Assembly: GCA_003451645.1 (NCBI GenBank)
Contig: DMER01000225.1
Span: 35,831 to 44,377, forward strand
Reading direction: 5' to 3'
DNA: 8,547 bases
Source: Alphaproteobacteria bacterium
GTDB lineage: Bacteria > Pseudomonadota > Alphaproteobacteria > Micropepsales > Micropepsaceae
The position numbers were made by a program, and so were the translations under genes. Position 1 is the first letter of the stretch. Each line of letters starts with the position of its first letter. Of this stretch, positions 1 to 8,160 are shown one piece after another. Under the pieces are notes generated by a model, which was given only the letters and a program-made list of their open reading frames with translations, did not search any database and was not told the DNA's origin.

Positions 1-2788
<2,788 letters not shown>

Positions 2789-2827
2789 AAATCACCACTT
2801 GGTTCGCAAAATCGCGTCTGCTCAAAA

Positions 2828-3946
2828 CTAAACACGCATCGGCATCAGCACAAACAGCGACGCCTCTGCGGCCGCATCCCGCACCAACGTTGGCGCACCG
2901 GAATCCGCCAACAGCATGCGCACTGTTGGCCCTTCGACACGCTCCAAAATGTCGAGCAAATAGCGGGAATTGAACCCAATCTCCAAAGGCTCTCCGCGAT
3001 ACTCAACAAACAACTCTTCCGTAGCGCTGCCCGCCTCTGGGCTGACCACGGTGAGGGTCAGCTTGTCCCTTTCCAGATTGAGCTTCACCGCGCGCGACTT
3101 TTCTGTGGATACTGTTGACACCCGATCGACAGCCTCCAGAAAATCCTGACGGCCCAGCTCCAGGATCTTGTCATTTCCAGCGGGGATCACGCGCTGGTAA
3201 TCGGGGAACGTTCCGTCGATTAGTTTGGAGGTCACAACAACGTGCCCAAGGGCTACCCGGATTTTTGAGTCAGAAACCGCAACCTCGACAGCGCCACTGG
3301 CATCATCCAAGAGTTTCCGGATTTCATTGATCGTCTTGCGAGGAACAATGACCCCCGGCAATTCCGTCGCCCCCTTTGGCGCCTCAATGTCATAGCGCGC
3401 CAAGCGATGACCATCTGTCGCCACCCCGCGCAGGACCGGTTGTTGCTTCTCAACCGCCGCATGGAAGTAAATGCCATTGAGATAATAGCGCGTCTCTTCG
3501 GTTGAAACGGCAAACCGTGTCTTGTCGATGATCGCTGCAAACTCTTTGGGCTGCAGAGCGAAATTATGCGGCAAGGCGCCGGCGGGCATCACGGGGAAAT
3601 CGTCTCGCGGCAGGCATGAAAGCTGGAAGCGTGACCGGCCCGCTGACAAGGTCAAACGCGTATCGCCAGACGTGTGCTCCAACTGCACCTGCGCGCCATC
3701 TGGCAGCTTACGGACGATCTCGTAGAGCGTGTGAGCGGGCGCCGTGATCGCCCCCGCGCGCACGACATCCGCATTGACCGCCTCGACAATTTCGATGTCG
3801 AGATCGGTCGCCGTGAGTGACAGCCGGTTTTTTTCAGCGATCAAAAGGATATTCGCCAAGATTGGGATCGTATTGCGCCGCTCGACGACGCTTTGCACAT
3901 GATTGAGGGACTTCAGAAAAACGCTGCGTTCCAAGGTGATGCGCAT
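2828..3946 (-). CDS. dnaN: DNA polymerase III subunit beta (sliding clamp)
   Basis: Ring-shaped homodimeric clamp that encircles DNA and tethers polymerase III and other clamp-binding proteins. The 372 residues match the full family length and should form three similar domains, roughly 1-120, 125-250 and 255-372. Family features visible are the N-terminal block VVERRNTIPILANILL at about 20-35, followed by LSLTATDLDIEI, the central RYYLNGIYF with ATDGHRLA, the FPDYQRVIP segment, and the C-terminal MPMRV, close to the MPMRL ending of E. coli. The ATG at 3946 has CAGGA about 4 nt upstream. A promoter with perfect TATAAT lies upstream, after a dnaA terminator, so the gene probably starts its own transcription unit with recF and gyrB. 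The leader is about 170 nt and holds a GC-rich hairpin just before the ribosome binding site. Confidence 0.98.
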   Translation of the reverse strand: MRITLERSVFLKSLNHVQSVVERRNTIPILANILLIAEKNRLSLTATDLDIEIVEAVNADVVRAGAITAPAHTLYEIVRKLPDGAQVQLEHTSGDTRLTLSAGRSRFQLSCLPRDDFPVMPAGALPHNFALQPKEFAAIIDKTRFAVSTEETRYYLNGIYFHAAVEKQQPVLRGVATDGHRLARYDIEAPKGATELPGVIVPRKTINEIRKLLDDASGAVEVAVSDSKIRVALGHVVVTSKLIDGTFPDYQRVIPAGNDKILELGRQDFLEAVDRVSTVSTEKSRAVKLNLERDKLTLTVVSPEAGSATEELFVEYRGEPLEIGFNSRYLLDILERVEGPTVRMLLADSGAPTLVRDAAAEASLFVLMPMRV

Positions 3947-3964
3947 CTGATCCTGACGCTCTTG

Positions 3965-3994
3965 CCGGCCGGGGCCTGTTATCTCTGCGGCCGG
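3965..3994 (-). promoter_or_regulatory. GC-rich hairpin in the dnaN leader
   Basis: CCGGCC (3989-3994 read on the minus strand) pairs with GGCCGG (3965-3970) around an 18-nt loop, giving a 6-bp all-GC stem. It ends about 10 nt before the CAGGA ribosome binding site of dnaN. GGCC inside the loop could form a competing, smaller hairpin with the right arm. The pairing is visible; any effect on dnaN translation is inference. Confidence 0.4.
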
Positions 3995-4124
3995 TCGTTA
4001 ACGGGTGGGATGGCCTCATGCCCCCGCTCCCAAACGGCCGCAAGACATGCAGCGTTGGCGCGTGGCAGAGACACGGATCATTCAGCCCAAGGTGCGATGA
4101 CACAAGCTGAATCAACCGTTCCAG

Positions 4125-4154
4125 ATTATAGCCCGGTTGGTCCTGGGAAGCCAA
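4125..4154 (-). promoter_or_regulatory. Predicted sigma70-type promoter for dnaN-recF-gyrB
   Basis: On the minus strand the -35 element TTGGCT (4154-4149, 4 of 6 matches to TTGACA) is separated by 18 bp from a perfect TATAAT (4130-4125). Transcription would start near 4118 and give a leader of about 170 nt before the dnaN ATG. It sits just after the dnaA terminator, which suits a fresh transcription start. GANTC sites lie at 4157-4161, directly upstream of the -35, and at 4109-4113, just after the predicted start. Confidence 0.65.
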
Positions 4155-4160
4155 TGGAAT

Positions 4161-4193
4161 CAACAAATTGGCAGCCGCTGTCGCGGCCGCCAA
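4161..4193 (-). terminator. Rho-independent terminator of dnaA
   Basis: On the minus strand, 26 nt after the dnaA stop, TTGGCGGCCGC (4193-4183) pairs with GCGGCTGCCAA (4178-4168) around the loop GACA. This gives an 11-bp stem with one G-U pair. A TTTGTTG tail follows (4167-4161). The T tract is short, but the stem is strong and the position is right. It separates dnaA from the dnaN promoter immediately downstream. Confidence 0.7.
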
Positions 4194-4219
4194 ATGCCGT
4201 CACCGAACCTCAGAACGCC

Positions 4220-5692
4220 TCAAGTCTTTGAAGTGCCGTTGGGATCGTTGCCCTGGCTTGGAGCTCCGTCCTTGAGCAACCGGATCAAGGACTGGACCTC
4301 CTCGTGATAGACCGGATCGGCAGCGGAGTGCCGCTCGACTTGGCGCACGGCGTGCATCACCGTGGTGTGGTCACGTCCCCCGAACCGCTTCCCGATCTCC
4401 GGATAAGAGCGCGAGGTGAGACTTTTGGCGATATACATCGCCGTCTGACGCGGGCGAACCAAAGTCCGTGTGCGCCGGGGACCATCCATGTCAGCGATCC
4501 GGATGCCATAGAAATTGGCGGTCGTGCGCTTGATCTCGTCAACGGAGAGCCGGCGCTCATTGTGATTGATGACATCGGCCAATTCACGCCGTGCTGTATC
4601 GAGTGTCATGGGCTGCTGCGTCGTATCGGCGATATACATCAGCTTGTGGATGGCCCCTTCAAGCTCGCGAATATTGCTGGCGATCCGCCCGGCAACAAAG
4701 CGACGGACATCGTCCCCAATCACGACACCGGGATACTGTGCCTGAAAGCGCTCGATCTTGCGCTCGAGAATAGCCAGGCGCAGCTCAATATCGGTGGCGT
4801 TGATTTCAAGCGTCACACCATGCAGCAAGCGCGCGCGGATGCGGTCGCCTACCCCATCGATCTGCGCGGGAGACCGGTCCGCCGACAAGATCACATGCTT
4901 GCCTTGATCCGCCAATTCATTGAACCGGTAGAAGAACTCTTCCTGGGTGGCGTTCTTGTCAGCGATGAACTGCAGATCGTCCACGAGAAGGAGGTCCACA
5001 TTGCGCATCTCGTCTTTGAAGGCCAGCGTCTCGCGTTCCTTCATGGCGGTAATGAACCGCCGCATGAAGCTTTCAGCCGTTATGTAAAGTACGCGCGCCG
5101 AAGCGCTGTTACGCAACACGTGCCAAACCACGGCATTCATCAGATGGGTCTTGCCCAGACCAGACCCGCTATAGAGAAACAGCGGCGTGAATTGCGGCTT
5201 CTGAGCCGCCACGACCTGTTCTGCGGCCTTCATCGCGGCGGTGTAGGCGATGTGATTGGATTTGCCCACAACAAAGTCACGGAAGGTACAGCTGGGGTTC
5301 GGCGGGATGGACCCTGGCCCAAGACGCTCTGCGATGCTTGCATCAACTGGCGCTTGAGCCTCGCGGGGGAGCACGTGCGCGCTGTTATCGATCGAGAGGT
5401 GCGGGCGCGGTGCGAAAGTGAAGACCACGGTCCTGACGCCGGGATTGATCTCGCGCAGCACACGCAAGATGACAGCACCAAAATTCTGGTTCACATAATC
5501 CCTATTGAAAGCGGTTGGGCACCCGAGCTCCACCTCGCTATCGCTTGCACTGACAACATAGAGATTCTGCAACCAGATCTGGAATTTCTTCTCGCCAAGT
5601 TCGGTCTGCAGCATGCTGCGCAATTGCGACCATACCTCTTGTGAGATGTGCTCTTCAGGCCCACCGAAATCTGTCGATACCATCTTGTCCAT
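4220..5692 (-). CDS. dnaA: Chromosomal replication initiator protein DnaA
   Basis: AAA+ ATPase that binds DnaA boxes and opens the origin. With the ATG at 5692 it has 490 residues, normal for alphaproteobacteria. Domain I is at about 15-95 (EVWSQLRSMLQTELGEKKF onward), then a variable linker to about 135. AAA+ domain III has Walker A SGSGLGKTH at 175-183, Walker B LLLVDD ending at Asp238-Asp239, sensor I VILSADRSP at 267-275, an arginine-finger stretch RIRARL with Arg288 as likely finger, and sensor II Arg342 in NIRELEGAI. DNA-binding domain IV ends with the signature GGRDHTTVMHAV at 438-449. After the arginine finger the usual G-W-G-like segment reads L-L-H-G here. ATG at 5683 is an equally possible start, having AAGGA 10 nt upstream. 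The frame stays open to a GTG at 5842, but those 50 extra residues do not resemble DnaA. A strong terminator follows the gene. Confidence 0.97.
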   Translation of the reverse strand: MDKMVSTDFGGPEEHISQEVWSQLRSMLQTELGEKKFQIWLQNLYVVSASDSEVELGCPTAFNRDYVNQNFGAVILRVLREINPGVRTVVFTFAPRPHLSIDNSAHVLPREAQAPVDASIAERLGPGSIPPNPSCTFRDFVVGKSNHIAYTAAMKAAEQVVAAQKPQFTPLFLYSGSGLGKTHLMNAVVWHVLRNSASARVLYITAESFMRRFITAMKERETLAFKDEMRNVDLLLVDDLQFIADKNATQEEFFYRFNELADQGKHVILSADRSPAQIDGVGDRIRARLLHGVTLEINATDIELRLAILERKIERFQAQYPGVVIGDDVRRFVAGRIASNIRELEGAIHKLMYIADTTQQPMTLDTARRELADVINHNERRLSVDEIKRTTANFYGIRIADMDGPRRTRTLVRPRQTAMYIAKSLTSRSYPEIGKRFGGRDHTTVMHAVRQVERHSAADPVYHEEVQSLIRLLKDGAPSQGNDPNGTSKT

Positions 5693-5783
5693 ATCCTTCT
5701 TAAAGCCCTCATTGTTCGAATTCTGTACTCTCGGACGCAAATACGCCGCGCCTCTCAACTGAACACACGTCTCCCATCGGGGT

Positions 5784-5807
5784 TTTTGTTTGCAGGAACA
5801 AACAAAA
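5784..5807. repeat. Perfect 9-bp inverted repeat in the dnaA upstream region
   Basis: TTTTGTTTG (5784-5792) and CAAACAAAA (5799-5807) are exact reverse complements separated by CAGGAA. The element lies about 92 bp before the dnaA ATG. It is AT-rich in GC-rich surroundings. No T tract follows on either strand, so it is not an intrinsic terminator. It could be an operator for a dimeric protein or a leader hairpin. Confidence 0.6.
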
Positions 5808-5925
5808 GGATCCCGTCGTGGCGATCGCTCGCCACCAGGCACGTCAAAACACGCCCTATGCCGCCGGGGATTTGCAAAGAGTCAGAGACACAGCTGCCCA
5901 CAACACTGGGCGTCCCAACTCACGC

Positions 5926-5953
5926 GCTATATCGGCTGGAAACTACGCAACAA
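5926..5953 (-). promoter_or_regulatory. Weak candidate dnaA promoter
   Basis: TTGTTG (5953-5948) and TATAGC (5931-5926) are spaced by 16 bp on the minus strand, between the rhodanese stop and dnaA. The match is 3 of 6 for the -35 and 4 of 6 for the -10, so this is only a candidate. If used, the dnaA leader would be about 225 nt and would include the GANTC at 5879-5883 and the inverted repeat at 5784-5807. I see no better promoter in 5693-5980. Confidence 0.25.
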
Positions 5954-5980
5954 GAAACTGTCTACCCCGCTAAAGCCCAC

Positions 5981-6409
5981 TCAGTTCTGCACCCATGGAA
6001 GGTTTGCCGCCTTCCACCCACTCAAACGCCCCCGATGTCTTTGGGCATCCGGGTCCCCTTCAAACCCGCCCTCGACATTGAAGCACGCTTGAAACCCAAG
6101 CCCTGCCATCTTCTGCGCCGCCGAACGGGATCGCCCGCCTGACCGGCACAAAAAATACAGAGGCGAATTCTGCCCGCCGCCACGCTCCATCAAAACAGCC
6201 TGGAGCGTGTCTGCAAAAGACCCGTTGAGGTGCATGCTTGGAAACATTTGCCACTCAATCAGGATCACGTCCTTCCCTAACCCGCTCACATCCGGCACAC
6301 CAACAAAGGTCCATTCAGCTTGGCTGCGCACGTCGATCAAGAACGCGCTTGGCTGAGCGGCCAATGCTGCCCATGCCACTTGCGGTGTCACATCCTCAAC
6401 TCTGGACAT
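5981..6409 (-). CDS. Rhodanese-like domain protein
   Basis: Small cytoplasmic protein of 142 residues made of a single rhodanese (sulfurtransferase) domain. Visible features are the early FLIDVRSQAEW block (cognate of the conserved D-V-R near the domain start) and the active-site loop CRSGGRS beginning at Cys88, where the cysteine would carry a persulfide. The C-terminal GGFEGD and GWKAANLPW segments are typical of such single-domain proteins. A six-residue loop starting with Cys fits sulfur transfer rather than phosphatase activity, but the physiological acceptor cannot be read. An ATG at 6424 would add five residues. I prefer 6409 because the conserved region starts soon after and GGTGG lies 3 nt upstream, although neither start has an ideal ribosome binding site. 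It sits between rpsT and dnaA on the same strand; no terminator to dnaA is evident, so readthrough into dnaA is possible. Confidence 0.88.
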   Translation of the reverse strand: MSRVEDVTPQVAWAALAAQPSAFLIDVRSQAEWTFVGVPDVSGLGKDVILIEWQMFPSMHLNGSFADTLQAVLMERGGGQNSPLYFLCRSGGRSRSAAQKMAGLGFQACFNVEGGFEGDPDAQRHRGRLSGWKAANLPWVQN

Positions 6410-6505
6410 GGTCCACCCAAGCATTCACAGACAAAACTTCTCTCTCCGGAAACATTCCAGAATAACCAGACTTGAATTATGGAAAATACGCTAAGACTTA
6501 CTCTG

Positions 6506-6522
6506 CCTGGCAAACAGCCAGG
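6506..6522. repeat. Perfect 6-bp stem inverted repeat upstream of the rhodanese gene
   Basis: CCTGGC (6506-6511) and GCCAGG (6517-6522) flank the 5-nt loop AAACA. It would fold as a stable hairpin in a rhodanese leader transcript. No T tract follows on either strand, so it does not look like a terminator. Confidence 0.55.
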
Positions 6523-6624
6523 ACCGGCGCCACCAAGTAACCCTTAAAGTCAGTGGAAAGATTGGTATTCACGCATCCCCCCCTTTTCTTGGTTTCGGCC
6601 CTTGTTCATCGGGTAGTAACCATA

Positions 6625-6647
6625 TGCCCAGACCCGCGGTCCGGGCA
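6625..6647. repeat. GC-rich imperfect inverted repeat
   Basis: TGCCC-A-GACC (6625-6634) pairs with GGTC-C-GGGCA (6638-6647) around CGC: nine base pairs with a single A/C mismatch. There is no T tract on either side. It stands 7 bp from the GANTC cluster at 6654-6714. Confidence 0.55.
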
Positions 6648-6653
6648 AGCCCT

Positions 6654-6714
6654 GATTCGATCAATTGAGTCGAAAAATGCACATCGTGCGTCTTTCGCCC
6701 GCTTTGATTGATTC
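6654..6714. promoter_or_regulatory. Cluster of three GANTC sites around a near-palindrome
   Basis: GATTC at 6654-6658, GAGTC at 6667-6671 and GATTC at 6710-6714. The first two bracket and overlap a near-palindrome: TTCGA-TCAATTGA-G-TCGAA (6656-6674), with one unpaired G. GANTC is the CcrM methylation site in many alphaproteobacteria. The clustering is seen directly; a methylation-dependent role is inference. Confidence 0.5.
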
Positions 6715-6853
6715 CCGCAAAAAGGCTCATCGAAACCACTTGCACCATTCAGCAACAGTTGCGCGGCGCTTGATTGCTACCGCCAACGTTGCCGTGTCTG
6801 GAGAATGGGAGAGGCCTTGCGAACATTCAAGCCAGCGGCTTCAGATATTGCGC

Positions 6854-6885
6854 TTGACTATCCGTAAGCGGATTTTTTCAGTCAA
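6854..6885. repeat. Nested inverted repeat with a possible minus-strand promoter
   Basis: On the plus strand TTGACTATCCG (6854-6864) pairs with CGGAT (6869-6873) and, after a TTTTTC bulge, with AGTCAA (6880-6885); the loop is TAAG. Eleven base pairs form in total. Read on the minus strand the same DNA gives TTGACT (6885-6880), 17 bp, GATAGT (6862-6857), a fair sigma70-like match (5 of 6 and 4 of 6) directed toward the rhodanese gene and dnaA. Confidence 0.45.
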
Positions 6886-6951
6886 TGCGCACGTTGTGCG
6901 AGCGGCAGATTTCAGCGGAACTGTTTGGCCCGCCTGCTCGAAAAATTCGTT

Positions 6952-7224
6952 CTAGGCTTTCGGCTGAAGCGCTTTGACCTTTTTGGTCAGCCGCGAAACG
7001 GTGCGCGAGGCGGCGTTTTTTGACAGTGCCCGCTTCACGGCGCCTCTTGCCAGTTGCGGTTCGGCCACTTTCAGGGCGGCGGCGGCATCAGCAGCATTGC
7101 CAGCGGCAAGTGCATGTTCGACCTTGCGGACAGCAGTGCGGATCGCGCTCTTGCGGGAGTTATTGACGGCCTGGCGCTTGCGGGCTTGGCGTGCTGCCTT
7201 GTCGGCGGATTTTGTGTTTGCCAT
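6952..7224 (-). CDS. rpsT: 30S ribosomal protein S20
   Basis: Primary 16S rRNA-binding protein of the small ribosomal subunit. The 90 residues have the normal S20 length and the typical composition, rich in Lys, Arg and Ala and all helical. Recognisable family segments are MANTKSADKAARQARKRQ at the start, NNSRKSAIRTAVRKVE in the middle and the C-terminal KNAASRTVSRLTKKVKAL. The gene stands alone between its own promoter and a long non-coding region. The ribosome binding site is poor (GATAGAG just before the ATG). Weak initiation fits the known translational autoregulation of S20 in E. coli, but that is inference here. A GANTC site lies 1 nt upstream of the start codon. Confidence 0.97.
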   Translation of the reverse strand: MANTKSADKAARQARKRQAVNNSRKSAIRTAVRKVEHALAAGNAADAAAALKVAEPQLARGAVKRALSKNAASRTVSRLTKKVKALQPKA

Positions 7225-7265
7225 GGACTCTATCGTTGTTGTGGATGCCGAAAAAGAGGCCGCAG

Positions 7266-7294
7266 GTTATAAAGACAGGATGGCCCGGCGTCAA
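7266..7294 (-). promoter_or_regulatory. Sigma70-type promoter of rpsT
   Basis: On the minus strand TTGACG (7294-7289) and TATAAC (7271-7266) each match 5 of 6 consensus bases and are spaced by exactly 17 bp. The predicted start near 7259 gives a leader of about 35 nt. The discriminator after the -10 is GC-rich (CTGCGG), as in stringently controlled ribosomal promoters. The -35 begins 8 nt after the stop codon of the enoyl-CoA hydratase gene. Confidence 0.8.
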
Positions 7295-7302
7295 TGATGC
7301 CT

Positions 7303-8079
7303 CTATTTGTGTTCAAAGCGGGCGGGCCGCTTCTCGACAAATGCGGTCATGCCTTCCTTTTGGTCGGCGGTCGCAAACATGGAGTGGAACAGCCGCCGCT
7401 CAAAGCGCACACCTTCGGCGAGCGTTGTCTCATAGGACCGGTTCACGCTTTCCTTGGTCATCATGGCGATGGGCAGGGACATCGCGGCGATGGTGTCCGC
7501 CACCTTGAGCGCCTCGCTGATGAGATCGGCTGCAGGCACGACGCGGCTGACGAGGCCAGAGCGCTCGGCCTCAGCAGCATCCATCATCCGGCCGGTCAGG
7601 CTCATTTCCATCGCCTTGGACTTGCCCACAAACCGGGTCAGGCGCTGCGTTCCGCCGGCACCCGGCATCACGCCAAGCTTGATTTCAGGCTGACCGAACT
7701 TCGCAGTGTCGGATGCAAGAATTAAGTCGCACATCATGGCAAGCTCGCAGCCGCCGCCAAGCGCAAAGCCGGACACAGCTGCGATCACAGGTTTGCGGCA
7801 GCGCGTGACGCGCTCCCAATTCCGGGTGATGAAGTCCTCGGCAAAGACATCCATATAGGATTTGGGCTGCATCTCCTTGATGTCGGCTCCCGCCGCAAAG
7901 GCCTTCTCAGAGCCGGTGATAATGATGCAGCGCGTGTTGGGATCAGCCTCCGCAGCATCGAGAGCACGCGTCAGTTCATCCATCAATTGACCATTGAGGG
8001 CATTCAACGCTTGCGGGCGGTTCAGGCGGATCAGGAGTGTGGCGGCATGCTGCTCAATCAAAAGGGTTTCATAGGTCAT
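7303..8079 (-). CDS. Enoyl-CoA hydratase (crotonase family)
   Basis: Hydrates trans-2-enoyl-CoA to 3-hydroxyacyl-CoA (EC 4.2.1.17) in fatty-acid or amino-acid degradation. The 258 residues form one crotonase domain of normal length and closely resemble the mature mitochondrial ECHS1 enzyme. The CoA-binding and oxyanion segment [10 protein letters not shown] is at 61-70 (Ala65 as one oxyanion amide) and [15 protein letters not shown] at 104-118 supplies Gly109 and the first catalytic glutamate, Glu112. [20 protein letters not shown] supplies the second, Glu132. The C terminus [10 protein letters not shown] is also ECHS1-like. Both glutamates being present argues for a true hydratase rather than an isomerase or hydrolase of the same fold. 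The ATG at 8079 has GGAG 10 nt upstream. It follows mutM by 81 nt on the same strand and may be cotranscribed with it. The natural substrate chain length cannot be read. Confidence 0.95.
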   Translation of the reverse strand: MTYETLLIEQHAATLLIRLNRPQALNALNGQLMDELTRALDAAEADPNTRCIIITGSEKAFAAGADIKEMQPKSYMDVFAEDFITRNWERVTRCRKPVIAAVSGFALGGGCELAMMCDLILASDTAKFGQPEIKLGVMPGAGGTQRLTRFVGKSKAMEMSLTGRMMDAAEAERSGLVSRVVPAADLISEALKVADTIAAMSLPIAMMTKESVNRSYETTLAEGVRFERRLFHSMFATADQKEGMTAFVEKRPARFEHK

Positions 8080-8160
8080 CGGGCGTGCGCTCCATGGGGG
8101 CCTGACTGATTTGCGGCCGGTTTAGCGCGATCCGGTGCGGATGGCCAGCGCCGGATAGCT

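Larger units (their letters stand above)
6410..6951. other. 540-nt non-coding region between rpsT and the rhodanese gene
   Basis: No convincing gene is seen here on either strand. It is visibly lower in GC than the genes and rich in inverted repeats: 6506-6522, 6626-6646, 6656-6674, 6854-6885 and 6888-6900. Three GANTC sites occur within 6654-6714. No consensus DnaA box (TTATNCACA) is present; the closest is AAATGCACA at 6675-6683, with two mismatches. No canonical terminator for rpsT is visible. The size and content suit a regulatory region or part of a replication origin, but the sequence does not prove either. Confidence 0.6.

Noticed and set aside
3834..4193. A 119-codon minus-strand frame across the dnaN leader
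   Set aside because: It starts upstream of the dnaN promoter within the dnaA terminator, overlaps the dnaN start in another frame and has low-complexity composition.
4304..5644. A 446-codon open frame on the plus strand opposite dnaA
   Set aside because: It lies entirely antisense to unmistakable DnaA coding sequence, shows no recognisable domain, and is a common by-product of GC-rich codon use.
5820..5829. GCGATCGC octamer resembling the cyanobacterial HIP1 repeat
   Set aside because: It is a single occurrence in an alphaproteobacterial context, so chance is sufficient.
5693..5842. An extended DnaA start at GTG 5842
   Set aside because: The 50 added residues do not resemble DnaA, they span the inverted repeat, and good ATG starts occur at 5692 and 5683.
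5896..5911. Hairpin GCCCA-CAACAC-TGGGC as a terminator of the rhodanese gene
   Set aside because: The stem is only 5 bp and no T tract follows on the minus strand.
6888..6951. An intrinsic terminator after rpsT
   Set aside because: CGCAC-GTT-GTGCG and CGAATTTTTCG are short stems and neither is followed by a T tract in the direction of rpsT.
6665..6955. A 96-codon plus-strand frame in the rpsT-rhodanese spacer
   Set aside because: It begins with TTG inside a palindrome, lacks a ribosome binding site, runs into the end of rpsT and resembles no family I recognise.
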